Shown here piece by piece: positions 54,022 through 63,702 of a stretch of DNA of 64,000 bases. Positions within the stretch are counted from its first letter, which is position 1; every line of letters begins with the position of its first letter. The stretch covers positions 124,001-188,000 of the forward strand of contig CAIKAR010000030.1 in assembly GCA_903825465.1 (NCBI GenBank). Direction: 5' to 3'. A program made the position numbers and the translations under genes. This DNA is from an uncultured Hyphomicrobiales bacterium (GTDB lineage: Bacteria > Pseudomonadota > Alphaproteobacteria > Rhizobiales > Beijerinckiaceae). The notes under the pieces are model-generated. The model searched no databases. It was not told the DNA's origin and saw nothing but the letters and a program-made list of their open reading frames with translations.

Positions 54022-54151
54022 GGAAATCCGCCCGTCATAAATCCGAAGCGACGGCGGTTAATCATCTCCGCGGTTTCGCTTGGCGCGACGATTGAGAATT
54101 CATTAATACCCGATCACGTCGATCTCCGTCGTAAAGCAGTGGACTTGTCAT

Positions 54152-54934
54152 ATGCGGATTTTATCGAGATTGACCGGTGCCTTGTTATTGGCGATGTCGG
54201 CGTCGATTTTTACCAGCGCCCCCGCCTCGGCGGGCTTTTTCGACGAACTATTCGCGCCGCCGCGGGCGCGCGCCGCTCAACCGCCCAGCTCTATTTCGTT
54301 TTTCAATCCCGCGCCGATGAACGCCGGGAGGCCGATCGAGTGGCGGGTCCGACACCACAAAATCGAAGCCAGACGCCGGCATGTGGCCGAAGCGAAACGG
54401 TTGGCGAGAGCCCGCGCGCGTCGCGCGCTCCAGCCGACGACGCTCGCCGCCGCTTCAACGAGTCCGTTGGCCTTGACACCCGCGGCGATGGCCTATGCGC
54501 CGACGACGCCGAACGCGACCAGCAAACCATCGCCCGCGCAGGACGCGATCCGCAGTTTGATGACCGACCCCACGCTTCGACCCGGCGACGCCTACATGGG
54601 CGTCGACGGCTTGCACGTGGTCACCGCCGCGTCGGAACATTCGAAAACCCACAAGATCGCTTCGGTTGTCCGCTCCCCGCGGGACCTCGAACCGAAATTG
54701 CGGGCGTTGATCGCGACGCGGCCGACAATCGGCCAAAAGCCAGCCGCCAAACCTGAAACAGCGGCGGCGGCCGCGCGGAGCCAACCCACCGAAAAATGGG
54801 TTTCCGGGCGGGACGGCCAGGCGGTGCGGCTTGTCGGTGGATTTGTCGCTCAACAACCGGGCGTCGCTCCGCCGCGGCGCGATGGAAATCCCGCGAAAAT
54901 AGCGAGCGGGAACGCCGGCCCGCCAGCGGACTAA
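54152..54934 (+). CDS. Secreted or periplasmic protein of unnamed Hyphomicrobiales family
   Basis: 260 aa. Signal peptide from the ATG at 54152 ends at SAPASA-GFF. A basic, Arg/Ala-rich and Pro-rich middle (about 60-115) is followed by a compact conserved-looking domain: DAIRSLMTDPTLRPGDAYM, VDGLHVVTAASEHSK and VVRSPRDLEPKLRALI. The PTLRPGD segment recurs in similar proteins of this order, but no function is known to me. It stands alone, 130 bp after the exporter and 76 bp before polA. Confidence 0.65.
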   Translation: MRILSRLTGALLLAMSASIFTSAPASAGFFDELFAPPRARAAQPPSSISFFNPAPMNAGRPIEWRVRHHKIEARRRHVAEAKRLARARARRALQPTTLAAASTSPLALTPAAMAYAPTTPNATSKPSPAQDAIRSLMTDPTLRPGDAYMGVDGLHVVTAASEHSKTHKIASVVRSPRDLEPKLRALIATRPTIGQKPAAKPETAAAAARSQPTEKWVSGRDGQAVRLVGGFVAQQPGVAPPRRDGNPAKIASGNAGPPAD

Positions 54935-55010
54935 AGCGCCGGGCCGCCATGGCGCCGGGCGCCGAAATTTTCTATTGTCCACGGCGTCGGCGTCGAACCC
55001 CCGCGGAGCC

Positions 55011-58000
55011 ATGGACGATCAACAGCATCCCGTGAAGGCAGGCGACCACGTGTTCCTCGTGGACGGCTCCTCTTTTGTGTTCCGCGCTTATTTTCAGTCG
55101 ATACGGCAGGACCCCAAATACAACTACCGCTCCGACAGGCTGCCCAACGGCGCGGTGCGGCTGTTCACGACAAAGCTGCTGCAATTCGTGCGCGATGGCG
55201 CCGCCGGCATCAAGCCGACCCATCTCGCCATCATTTTCGATAAATCGGAGAACTCCTTCCGCAAGGCGCTTTATCCCGCCTACAAGGCGAACCGGAGCGA
55301 GCCGCCGGAAGACCTCGTTCCGCAATTTCCCTTGATGCGGCTCGCGACCAGGGCCTTTGGCCTCGTCCCCGTCGAGCAGGACAAATACGAAGCGGACGAC
55401 CTTATCGCCACCTACGCCCGGCAGGCGCGCGAACGCGGCGCGGATGTGCTGATCGTCTCCGCCGACAAGGATCTGATGCAGCTCCTCGGGCCCGGCGTCG
55501 CCATGTACGATCCCGCCTCCGGCGACCGCGAGGAGCGCCGCATCGGCCCCGCCGAAGTCGAAGCCTATTTCGGCGTCGGCCCCGGCCGCGTTGTGGATGT
55601 GCAGGCGCTGGCGGGCGATTCCACCGACAACGTTCCCGGCGCGCCCGGCATCGGCGTGAAGACCGCCGCCATGCTGATCAACGAATACGGCGACCTCGAC
55701 ACGCTTCTGGCGCGCGCCGGCGAAATCAAGCAGCCCAAGCGCCGCGAGGCCCTGACCCTGCCGGAGAATGTCGCGCGCGTGCGCGTGTCGCGCGAACTTG
55801 TGAAGCTCGTCGACGACGTCGCGCTGGAGACGCCGCTTGACGCGCTCCGGCTGCCGCGTCCCGAAGGCCGCGAACTCGTCGGATTTTTAAAGGCGATGGA
55901 GTTCACCACGATCACCAGGCGCGTCGCCGAGATTTACAACGTCGACGCCAATGAAATCGAAGCGGACGCGGCGCTTGTCGGCGCGGGCGGCTGGCGCGGA
56001 CGCGATGGCGCCCCGACAGAGGCGCCATCGCCCGTCACCACAAGCGAGGGCGCGGCGCCGGTTTCCGGCCCCCGGCAAAACGCGCGCTATGGCGAGCAAA
56101 AAGCGGCGGGGCCCATCGACTCCGGCCCCGGCGCGCTGGCGGCGGCCCGCGCTGAATCAGTTCGCGCGATCCCGTTCGATCTCAAATCCTACGCCACGAT
56201 CGCCACCTTCGAGGCGCTCGACGCGGTCCTCGCCGAGGCGCGCGCCGCCGGTCAACTCGCCGTCGACACCGAGACCACCTCGCTTGACCCTCAGCAGGCC
56301 GATCTCGTTGGGCTGTCCTTCTGCGTTTGGCCTGGCAAAGCGTATTATCTCCCCATCGCGCACCGCAGCGCCGGCGGCGGCGACCTCTTCGGCGGCGGCG
56401 ATATCTTGCCGGGACAATTGCCGCTCGCCGATGTTCTCACCCGCGTAAAACCGCTGCTCGAAGACCCCGGCGTTTTAAAGATCGCTCACAACGCGAAGTT
56501 CGACCTGGGCGTTTTGCGCCAGCACGGCGTCGATACGCGGCCAATCGACGACACGCTGCTGATGTCCTACGTCCTCGACGCCGGCCGCAGCGATCACGGC
56601 ATGGACGTGCTGAGCGAGAAGTATCTGGGCCACAAGCCGATTCAATTTGGCGAGGTCGCGGGCTCCGGACGCACATTCATCGGCTTCGCCCGCGTGCCAA
56701 TCGACAAGGCGACGGAATATTCCGCCGAGGACGCGGACGTGACGCTGCGGCTGTGGCGCGTGTTGAAGCCGCGGCTTCCCGCCGAACGCATGACGAGCGT
56801 CTATGAAACGCTTGAGCGTCCGCTGACATTCGTGCTCGCGGCCATGGAGCGGCGCGGCGTCGCGATCGACGCGCGCATTCTCGCGCGGCTATCCGGCGAA
56901 TTCGCGCAGACCATGGCGCGGCTGGAACACGAAATCCACGAACTCGCCGGGGAAACCTTCAATCTCGGATCCCCCAAGCAACTTGGCGACATTCTGTTTG
57001 GCCGCATGGGCCTGCCCGGCGGCAAGAAAACCGCGACAGGCGCGTGGTCGACTTCCGCCGCCGCGCTCGACGACCTCGCCGAACAGGGCCATGAACTCCC
57101 CGCGCGCATTCTCGACTGGCGGCAACTGGCGAAGCTCAAATCGACTTACACCGACGCGCTGCCCAACTACGTCAATCCAAACACCAAGCGCGTCCACACA
57201 AGTTTCGCGCTCGCGGCGACAACCACGGGACGGCTGTCGTCGTCCGAGCCAAACCTGCAAAACATCCCCGTGCGCAACGAGGAGGGGCGCAAGATCAGGA
57301 CCGCCTTCGTCGCGACGCCCGGCCACAAGCTGATGTCCGCGGATTATTCCCAGATCGAGCTGCGCATCCTCGCGCACATCGCCGACATCCCGCAACTGCG
57401 CCAGGCCTTCGACGACGATCTCGACATTCACGCGATGACCGCCTCGGAAATGTTCGGCGTGCCCATCAAGGACATGCCCTCGGAGGTGCGGCGGCGGGCG
57501 AAGGCGATCAACTTCGGCATCATCTACGGCATTTCGGCGTTCGGCCTCGCCAACCAACTCGGCATTCCGCGCGAGGAGGCCGGCGCCTATATCAAGAAAT
57601 ATTTCGAGCGGTTCCCCGGCATTCGCGACTACATGGAAGCGACCAAGAAAAGCTGCCGCGAGAGCGGTTTCGTCACCACGATCTTCGGCCGCAAGTGCCA
57701 TTATCCCCGCATAACCGCGTCAAACCCCTCGGAGCGCGCCTTCAACGAGCGCGCCGCGATCAACGCGCCGATCCAGGGCTCGGCCTCCGATGTCATCCGC
57801 CGCGCGATGATACGCATGGACGCCGCGCTGGCGCGGGAAAAGCTCGGCGCCCAGATGCTGCTGCAAGTGCATGACGAACTCGTGTTCGAGGTGCCGGAGA
57901 CCGAAATCGACGAGACAATCGCGGTCGTCCGCCGCGTGATGGTCGACGCGCCACATCCCGCGCTGACGCTGAAGACGCCGCTGAAGGTGGACGCGCGGGC

Positions 58001-58028
58001 GGCGCACAATTGGGACGAGGCGCATTGA
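55011..58028 (+). CDS. polA: DNA polymerase I
   Basis: 1005 aa from the ATG at 55011. Three domains: 5'-3' exonuclease (FLVDGSSFVFRAYF, DKYEADDLIATYA, ALAGDSTDNVPGAPGIG), a low-complexity linker near 325-380, an intact proofreading 3'-5' exonuclease (VDTETTSLDP, HNAKFDLGVL, YSAEDADVTLR) and the polymerase with motif A SADYSQIELRILAHI, motif B RRRAKAINFGIIYGIS and motif C QVHDELVFEVP. It does Okazaki-fragment processing and repair. The proofreading residues are kept, as in E. coli. A longer frame upstream is rejected; GGAG precedes the chosen ATG. Confidence 0.97.
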   Translation: MDDQQHPVKAGDHVFLVDGSSFVFRAYFQSIRQDPKYNYRSDRLPNGAVRLFTTKLLQFVRDGAAGIKPTHLAIIFDKSENSFRKALYPAYKANRSEPPEDLVPQFPLMRLATRAFGLVPVEQDKYEADDLIATYARQARERGADVLIVSADKDLMQLLGPGVAMYDPASGDREERRIGPAEVEAYFGVGPGRVVDVQALAGDSTDNVPGAPGIGVKTAAMLINEYGDLDTLLARAGEIKQPKRREALTLPENVARVRVSRELVKLVDDVALETPLDALRLPRPEGRELVGFLKAMEFTTITRRVAEIYNVDANEIEADAALVGAGGWRGRDGAPTEAPSPVTTSEGAAPVSGPRQNARYGEQKAAGPIDSGPGALAAARAESVRAIPFDLKSYATIATFEALDAVLAEARAAGQLAVDTETTSLDPQQADLVGLSFCVWPGKAYYLPIAHRSAGGGDLFGGGDILPGQLPLADVLTRVKPLLEDPGVLKIAHNAKFDLGVLRQHGVDTRPIDDTLLMSYVLDAGRSDHGMDVLSEKYLGHKPIQFGEVAGSGRTFIGFARVPIDKATEYSAEDADVTLRLWRVLKPRLPAERMTSVYETLERPLTFVLAAMERRGVAIDARILARLSGEFAQTMARLEHEIHELAGETFNLGSPKQLGDILFGRMGLPGGKKTATGAWSTSAAALDDLAEQGHELPARILDWRQLAKLKSTYTDALPNYVNPNTKRVHTSFALAATTTGRLSSSEPNLQNIPVRNEEGRKIRTAFVATPGHKLMSADYSQIELRILAHIADIPQLRQAFDDDLDIHAMTASEMFGVPIKDMPSEVRRRAKAINFGIIYGISAFGLANQLGIPREEAGAYIKKYFERFPGIRDYMEATKKSCRESGFVTTIFGRKCHYPRITASNPSERAFNERAAINAPIQGSASDVIRRAMIRMDAALAREKLGAQMLLQVHDELVFEVPETEIDETIAVVRRVMVDAPHPALTLKTPLKVDARAAHNWDEAH

Positions 58029-58099
58029 GGGCCTTGTTCGTCGATTGACCGCGGCCCCGCCATCCTGCCATGCTCGGGCGCATTTCAAGGGAGCCCAGC

Positions 58100-58510
58100 A
58101 TGTCCGAAAACTCAAAGCTCAAGTCCGGCCTCGACGCCCGGTTTCTCGGGACCTGGAGGCTCGTCAGCGTTGATCGAGCGGTGGAGGCGACCGGCGAGGC
58201 GCTCGATGTCGGCGTCAAGAGCGACGGCTACATCAGCTATCAACCCGATGGCCACATGAGCGTGGTGATTTCCCGCGACGAGCCCGGCAAGCCCTTGGGC
58301 ATCACCTGCTACGCCGCCAAATGGAGCCTCGACGGCGACAAGGTCTATCACGACATCGACATTGCTCAACGCCCGCAATGGGCGGGCACCCGGCAGGTCA
58401 GGCATTTCACTTTCCATGGCGACATGCTGACGCTGCGCCCGCCCGTGTCGATGGACGTGGCGCACAACGTCGTCACCAACCGCGCCCTTCATTGGCGCAA
58501 GGTCGTCTGA
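58100..58510 (+). CDS. Lipocalin-like domain protein
   Basis: 136 aa from the ATG at 58100, with AAGGGAG upstream. [14 protein letters not shown] at the start, [18 protein letters not shown], and [22 protein letters not shown] match the lipocalin-like (PF13924-type) beta-barrel family seen in many soil bacteria. There is no signal peptide, so it is cytosolic. Ligand and function are unknown. It lies 71 bp after polA and directly before xseA (stop and TTG start are 1 bp apart), so it may be co-transcribed with xseA. Confidence 0.75.
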   Translation: MSENSKLKSGLDARFLGTWRLVSVDRAVEATGEALDVGVKSDGYISYQPDGHMSVVISRDEPGKPLGITCYAAKWSLDGDKVYHDIDIAQRPQWAGTRQVRHFTFHGDMLTLRPPVSMDVAHNVVTNRALHWRKVV

Positions 58511-58511
58511 T

Positions 58512-60035
58512 TTGCCGACGCCGAAAGCCGAGAAAGCCGCCACCAACGCGCCGGAAGTCTCGGTTTCGGACCTGTCGGGCGCGCTCAAGCGAACCATCGA
58601 GGACCAGTTCGGATTCGTGCGCGTGCGTGGCGAGGTGTCGGGCTGGCGCGGCCCGCATTCTTCGGGCCATTGCTATTTCTCGTTGAAGGACGCCACGGCG
58701 CGCATCGACGCGGTGATCTGGAAGGGCGTGTACGGACGCATGCGCTTCAAGCCGCAAGAGGGGCTCGAAGTCGTCGCGACCGGAAAGATCACGACTTTTC
58801 CCGGCAAATCGGCCTACCAGATCATCGTCGAATCAGTGGAGCCGGCGGGCGTCGGCGCCTTGATGGCGCTGCTGGAGGAGCGCCGCGGAAAATTCGCGGC
58901 GGAAGGATTGTTCGATCCCGCGCGCAAGCAACTGATACCTTATCTGCCGGAGGTCGTCGGCGTTGTCACATCGCCGACGGGCGCGGTTATCCGCGACATC
59001 CTGCACCGCGTCGCGGACCGGTTTCCGCGCCGCGTGATCGTCTGGCCGGTGCGCGTGCAGGGCGAGGGCAGCGCGGACGAAGTCGCCCGCGCGATCATTG
59101 GCTTCAACGCGTTGCCCGAAGGCGGCGAAATTCCGCGGCCTTCGGTGCTGATCGTGGCGCGCGGCGGCGGATCCATCGAGGATCTTTGGGGCTTCAACGA
59201 AGAAGCCGTCGTTCGCGCCGCGGCCGACAGCAACATTCCCCTGGTCTCCGCCATCGGCCACGAAACCGACTGGACGCTGCTCGACCATGTCGCCGACCTC
59301 CGCGCGCCGACGCCGACCGGCGCCGCGGAAATGTGCGTGCCCGTGCGCGCCGATCTGATGGCGTCGGTCGCCGATCTCGAACGCCGGCAATCAGGCGCGC
59401 TGCGGCGTTTGCAGGACCGGCGCCGCTCCGATTTGCGCGCCGCGGCCCGCGCGCTGCCCGCCGGCGAGGCGATGCTGGCCTTGCCGCGGCAACGGCTCGA
59501 CCGCGCCGGCGAACGGCTGTTGTCGCGCGTCAACGCGGCGCGGAGCGAACGGCGGCTGCGGCTCGGCCGCGCGTCGCAGACACTCGAAAAACATTCGCCG
59601 CGAGCCGAATACGCCCGCCTGCGCGAGAAGCTCGCCAATCTAGGGCAGCGCCTTCGGGCGGGACTCGCCGGGCGGGCGCGATTGGCCGCGCGCGATCTTG
59701 AATCCCATCGCCGGCGTCTGGCGGAACTGCGCCAACGGCTGCGCCCAGCGATCGATCGAAGCAACCAGCGGCGCGCCGAGCGGCTGGACGCGGTGTTCAA
59801 ACTGGCGACCTCGTATTCGCACAAACATATTTTGGCGCGCGGCTTCGCGCTGGTGCGCGATGCCGACGGCGCTCCGTTGCGAACCGCGGCCGCCGTCGCG
59901 CCGGGCGCGCGTATTGAAATTCAATTCGCGGACGGCGAGATCGGCGCGACAGCCGATGGAACGCGGGGGCCGCCGCCAGCCAAGGCCAAGCCGGGCAAAA
60001 AAACCGCCGAACCCGGACAGGGAAGCCTCTTTTGA
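58512..60035 (+). CDS. xseA: Exodeoxyribonuclease VII large subunit
   Basis: 507 aa from a TTG at 58512. N-terminal OB-fold: [25 protein letters not shown] split across 33-57. Catalytic domain: [56 protein letters not shown] region, and [29 protein letters not shown] region. A long Arg/Leu-rich coiled-coil follows at about 285-430. XseA with XseB degrades single-stranded DNA. The small-subunit gene xseB is not in the window. It converges with thpR, 7 bp between stops. Confidence 0.93.
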   Translation: MPTPKAEKAATNAPEVSVSDLSGALKRTIEDQFGFVRVRGEVSGWRGPHSSGHCYFSLKDATARIDAVIWKGVYGRMRFKPQEGLEVVATGKITTFPGKSAYQIIVESVEPAGVGALMALLEERRGKFAAEGLFDPARKQLIPYLPEVVGVVTSPTGAVIRDILHRVADRFPRRVIVWPVRVQGEGSADEVARAIIGFNALPEGGEIPRPSVLIVARGGGSIEDLWGFNEEAVVRAAADSNIPLVSAIGHETDWTLLDHVADLRAPTPTGAAEMCVPVRADLMASVADLERRQSGALRRLQDRRRSDLRAAARALPAGEAMLALPRQRLDRAGERLLSRVNAARSERRLRLGRASQTLEKHSPRAEYARLREKLANLGQRLRAGLAGRARLAARDLESHRRRLAELRQRLRPAIDRSNQRRAERLDAVFKLATSYSHKHILARGFALVRDADGAPLRTAAAVAPGARIEIQFADGEIGATADGTRGPPPAKAKPGKKTAEPGQGSLF

Positions 60036-60042
60036 AACCGCG

Positions 60043-60615
60043 CTACGACGCGAAAAGCTCCGTCGGACGCGCCGGACGCGGCGAGACAAGATCGAAGCTC
60101 GCTTCTTCGATATAGGGCCCGCCGCCGATGGAATCGCGCGACGAAAAGAGGATGAACCTGTCCACCTCGAACGTCAGCGGCTTGGCGAGAGCATGCGTCG
60201 AGAGGTGATCGGCGACGACCTCTGGCGACATGTTGCGCAGGCGCGCCAGCGTCACGTGAGGCGTGTACTTGCGCGTTTCCGGCGCGAGGCCGACGCGGCG
60301 GGCGGCGCGCTCGTGCTCGGCTTGCAGCGCTGTCAGCGCGGGATTCGCCCGGGCCGGCGCCACAAGCGCGCGCGGGCGGTCGCCGCCAAAAGCGTGGAGC
60401 CCCTCGATTGTCGCCGTGAACGCCGGTTTGCGGACACGATCAAGCTCGTCGAAGAACTCCTCCGCGGTCCGTTGATCGACATCGCCGATGAATCGCAGCG
60501 TCAAATGATAGAATTCGGGGTCTATCCAGCGGGCGCCGAAAAGGCCGCCTCGCTGAAACGCGAGCTCGTCGGCGACATCGGGCGGAATTTCAAGTCCCGT
60601 GAACAATCGAGGCAT
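60043..60615 (-). CDS. thpR: RNA 2',3'-cyclic phosphodiesterase (2H family)
   Basis: 190 aa. The two HxTx motifs are H37LTL (EFYHLTLRFIG) and H120VTL (YTPHVTLARL), placed as in ThpR/LigT. ThpR opens 2',3'-cyclic phosphate ends of RNA. MPRLFTGLEIPP is a typical start. The ATG at 60615 follows 129 bp without a gene. No neighbour suggests a specialised role. Confidence 0.92.
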   Translation of the reverse strand: MPRLFTGLEIPPDVADELAFQRGGLFGARWIDPEFYHLTLRFIGDVDQRTAEEFFDELDRVRKPAFTATIEGLHAFGGDRPRALVAPARANPALTALQAEHERAARRVGLAPETRKYTPHVTLARLRNMSPEVVADHLSTHALAKPLTFEVDRFILFSSRDSIGGGPYIEEASFDLVSPRPARPTELFAS

Positions 60616-60744
60616 GAAAGTCTCTCCACTCTGACAACGACTTCAGGCGAATCACTTCCCCACGAAGGTAGCCAAATCGAGGCGGGTTGAACAGGCGCGG
60701 ACGCGGCTTTTCATTGTCATGAACCCGACGTGTTTCAATCTATC

Positions 60745-62112
60745 TCACGCGCCGGCCGGCGCGGGCGCGCCGCCCTTCCGAGCGCCGTCTTCGCGATAGG
60801 CTTGATACATCGCGAGAATGGCGAAACCGCCGATGATCATGGGTATGGCGTAAACGTCGAAGACATCGGCGACGGCCCATTTCCTGTCGAACAGGAAACC
60901 CGCCAGCACCGGCCCGATCATCGCGCCAAAACGCCCAATGCCGAAGGCCCAGCCCAACCCCGTCGAGCGCAGAGCGGTCGGATAGAAGAACACCATCAGC
61001 GCGTTGATGCATTTTTGAATGCCGCTGACGCTGCCAGTCGCGACGAAGGCCATGAATGTCGCGATAACAGCGGCGGAGTGGACGCTGACGCCGGTGAAAA
61101 ACAGGAACGCCCCGCCCAGCATGAACAAGGCCATGATGACGCGGTAAGGGCCGAACCGATCCATCAACGGCCCGAGAACGAGCGCGGCGAGAATGCCTCC
61201 GCTCGTGGCCGACGTCGTCGCCGCCGTCGCCTCGGATTGCGTGTAGCCAACCATGGTGAAGATCGACGGCAGCCATTGCAGCACGAAGAAGATCACCATC
61301 AGATTCATGAACAGCGCCAGCCAAAGCATGAGCGTGCCAAGCGTCCGCCCCTGTTGGAACAACTGCGCGACGGCCAGCGCGTTCTCGCGCCGGTCGCTGA
61401 CTGTGAACACCGTTGTCGGAGACAGGTTCGCGGCCGGCGCGACGCGCTTGACCAACGCCGCTATTTTATCGCGCGCGGCGCCGCTCGAAATCAGAAACTC
61501 CGGCGATTCCGGCAGGGTGAAATAGAGGAACGCGGCGAAGACGATCGGAATCGCGCCGCCAACAACCATGTGGACGCGCCATCCATGGGTTTCGATGACC
61601 GCGGCCGCGATCAGCCCCGCCGCCATCGTGCCGAACGAATAACCGCAATAAATGAGCGCGACGCAGGTGGAGCGCAGCCGCTTCGCGCCGAATTCGCCGG
61701 TCAACGCGACGCCGCTCGGGATGACGCCGGCCAGGCCAACGCCGGCGGCGACGCGCAGCGCGATCATGGTTTGGGGATCGTTGACGAAGTAACACGCCAT
61801 TGTCGCGACGCCGAACAAAACCATGTTGACGAGGACAAGCGGCCGGTGACCGAAGCGAATGGACAGGGGCGCGACAAAGGCGAACCCGATCAGCAGGCCC
61901 CATATCATCGATGAAAAAATGGTTCCGAGCAGAAGGCGCGAAATATTCCATTCAACCAGGATTTTCGGGCCGATATAACTCACGAGCTGGACATCGAGCC
62001 CGTCGATGAAAAGTATCAGGCCACCGAGAAAAACCACCCACCACTGGTAGGGGCTCATGCCGTTCGAATCGATATGTTCCTGGACGTTGAAAGTATCGAC
62101 GGTGCTCGCCAT
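60745..62112 (-). CDS. MFS transporter, aromatic acid:H+ symporter-like
   Basis: 455 aa from the ATG at 62112, preceded by GGAGGGATCC; the frame is open 24 codons further. Twelve predicted membrane spans. The first loop IDGLDVQLVSYIGPKI has the acidic DGxDxQ motif of AAHS-family aromatic acid importers, followed by SIRFGHRPL (the MFS RxGRR/K loop, here with H). LPESPEFLI marks the central loop and MDRFGPYRVI the second half. Likely imports a benzoate-type acid. Neighbouring alcohol dehydrogenase and Rieske oxygenase on the other strand support aromatic catabolism. Confidence 0.85.
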   Translation of the reverse strand: MASTVDTFNVQEHIDSNGMSPYQWWVVFLGGLILFIDGLDVQLVSYIGPKILVEWNISRLLLGTIFSSMIWGLLIGFAFVAPLSIRFGHRPLVLVNMVLFGVATMACYFVNDPQTMIALRVAAGVGLAGVIPSGVALTGEFGAKRLRSTCVALIYCGYSFGTMAAGLIAAAVIETHGWRVHMVVGGAIPIVFAAFLYFTLPESPEFLISSGAARDKIAALVKRVAPAANLSPTTVFTVSDRRENALAVAQLFQQGRTLGTLMLWLALFMNLMVIFFVLQWLPSIFTMVGYTQSEATAATTSATSGGILAALVLGPLMDRFGPYRVIMALFMLGGAFLFFTGVSVHSAAVIATFMAFVATGSVSGIQKCINALMVFFYPTALRSTGLGWAFGIGRFGAMIGPVLAGFLFDRKWAVADVFDVYAIPMIIGGFAILAMYQAYREDGARKGGAPAPAGA

Positions 62113-62308
62113 GGATCCCTCCGCCGGCCACGGGGCCGATATTTTGAGGGAATGAAGATCGCGGCGACGCCGCCTGTCAACCAAAACTTGCGCAATTTGG
62201 CGTGAATTGAGTCGCCGCCGCCCCTTTTCCCGGCGCCGGGCTCTTTCCGATCGCCCGCGAATCTGCCTACATTCGGTTTGTCGTCAACAACCGAAAGGAG
62301 GTGATCTA

Positions 62309-62386
62309 GTGTCTCATTGTCCAATGCTGCGGTCGTCGGATCAAGGGACCTGGACCCACGCTCTTGTGGGAGTCAGCCCCGCGTGA
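62309..62386 (+). CDS. 25-residue ORF with perfect ribosome-binding site
   Basis: GTG start at 62309, 7 nt after GGAGG, stop TGA at 62384-62386. The peptide begins MSHCPMLRSSDQG and ends WTHALVGVSPA; it has one Trp, one Cys and two His. It is too short for any domain, and the second half lies inside an RNA hairpin. It could be a true small protein or a leader peptide whose translation controls the RNA fold; there is no run of one amino acid as in classic attenuators. The unusually strong ribosome-binding site argues that it is translated. Confidence 0.6.
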   Translation: MSHCPMLRSSDQGTWTHALVGVSPA

Positions 62387-62429
62387 GCGGCGCCTCGTGG
62401 TCCCGCCGGACCGCGGTCAATGACAATGG

Positions 62430-62458
62430 AAGGGCCGCTTTCGGGCGGCCCTTCTTTT
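62430..62458 (+). terminator. Intrinsic terminator of the small transcript
   Basis: AAGGGCCGC at 62430-62438 and GCGGCCCTT at 62445-62453 form a perfect 9-bp stem with a TTTCGG loop, followed by CTTTT (62454-62458). This is the clearest rho-independent terminator I found in the window. It separates the small unit from the downstream alcohol dehydrogenase gene. Confidence 0.85.
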
Positions 62459-62546
62459 ATTCGCCGCGCTTATTTTATTCACAACGCTTGGCCTTGTTGC
62501 TTCCGCCGCCCAAACCGTGCGAATTCGCGTTTACAGGGAGGCTTCG

Positions 62547-63647
62547 ATGAACATGCGCGCCGCGGTTTGCGGAGATCACACGCTGGCGATGCCGATCAAG
62601 CCGGCCACGCTCGACGATCCCCGCGTCGACGAGGTGCTCGTGCGCATCGTCGCCACAGGCATCTGCCACACCGACATCAAGATCGCGACGACGCCCGGAT
62701 TGTCGCCGCGGCCGATCGTGCTCGGCCACGAGGGCGCGGGCGTTGTCGAGAAGGTCGGCGCCGGCGTGCGCAAGCTGGCGCCGGGCGACCACGTTGTGCT
62801 GACCTTCGATTCCTGCGGGCGCTGCCCGACGTGCGCGATGGGCAAGCCCTCCTATTGTCACGAAGTCGCGGCGGTGTGTTTTTCCGGCAAGCGCCTCGAC
62901 GGATCGACGACGATCCGCTGCGAGGACGCTTCGACGCACGGCAATTTCTTTGGCCAATCCTCTTTCGCCACCCATGCGCTCGCCAACGAGCGCAACGCGA
63001 TCAAGGTGCGGAAGGACGCGCCGCTCGAACTGCTCGGACCGCTTGGCTGCGGACTTCAAACAGGCGCCGGCGCCGTGCTGAACTCGCTCGGCCTGCGCGC
63101 CGGCCAATCCATCGCGGTCTTCGGCGTTGGCGCGGTGGGGCTGGCGGCTGTGATGGCCGCCCGCGTCGCGGGCGCGTCGCGGATTTTCGCCGTCGACGTG
63201 GTCGAGGAACGGCTCGCGCTGGCGAAGGAGCTCGGCGCCACCACGGCCATCAACGGCGCGAAAACAGACGCGCTGAAGGAAATTCTCGCGGCGACCAAGA
63301 CCGGCGTTGATTTCGCGCTCGACACCACGGCGAACGACAAGGCCATCGAACAGGCGGTGGATTGCGTGGGGCCGTTGGGCGCGTGCGGCCTGATCGCCAA
63401 CAAAAATCCCGCGCAGGCGGCGCAGGTGAAAATTCTCGGCTCGATGCTGCGCGGCCGAACCATCCGCGGCATCGTGCAGGGCGACAGCGTCCCGGATATC
63501 TTCATTCCGCGCCTCGTCGATTTCTTCATGGACGGACGCTTTCCCTTCGACAAGCTGGTGAAGTTCTATCCTTTCGACAATATCGCCGAAGCCATGGCGG
63601 ACGCCGACAGCGGCGCGACGATCAAGCCCATCCTACGCATGGGTTGA
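62547..63647 (+). CDS. Zinc-dependent alcohol dehydrogenase (aryl-alcohol type)
   Basis: 366 aa from the ATG at 62547, with GGGAGG upstream. MDR superfamily: catalytic zinc residues C40, H61-E62 and C168; structural zinc C90, C93, C96 and C104; NAD-binding GVGAVG at 193-198. SRIFAVDVVEERLALAKELGA is the Rossmann continuation. The closest type by features is the class of aryl/benzyl alcohol dehydrogenases. It oxidises a primary alcohol to aldehyde in the cytosol. The gene precedes a Rieske oxygenase by 55 bp, probably one operon, and faces an aromatic-acid transporter. Confidence 0.88.
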   Translation: MNMRAAVCGDHTLAMPIKPATLDDPRVDEVLVRIVATGICHTDIKIATTPGLSPRPIVLGHEGAGVVEKVGAGVRKLAPGDHVVLTFDSCGRCPTCAMGKPSYCHEVAAVCFSGKRLDGSTTIRCEDASTHGNFFGQSSFATHALANERNAIKVRKDAPLELLGPLGCGLQTGAGAVLNSLGLRAGQSIAVFGVGAVGLAAVMAARVAGASRIFAVDVVEERLALAKELGATTAINGAKTDALKEILAATKTGVDFALDTTANDKAIEQAVDCVGPLGACGLIANKNPAQAAQVKILGSMLRGRTIRGIVQGDSVPDIFIPRLVDFFMDGRFPFDKLVKFYPFDNIAEAMADADSGATIKPILRMG

Positions 63648-63702
63648 CAGGGCGAAGGCGGGATTTACCCTCGCCGCCTCAATGGACGCGGGAGGAAGCG
63701 CG

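Larger units (their letters stand above)
62293..62458 (+). ncRNA. Short structured transcript with extreme Shine-Dalgarno element
   Basis: GAAAGGAGGTGATC at 62293-62306 is complementary over 14 nt to the 3' end of bacterial 16S rRNA. Three hairpins follow: CCCAC/GTGGG at 62355-62370, GTGGTCC/GGACCGC at 62397-62414 (one G-U pair) and a 9-bp terminator at 62430-62453. A weak promoter is possible (TACATT at 62268-62273). Together with the 25-codon ORF inside, this looks like an independent small mRNA or dual-function RNA. It does not match any named RNA family that I can place. Extent inferred, 5' end unknown. Confidence 0.6.
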
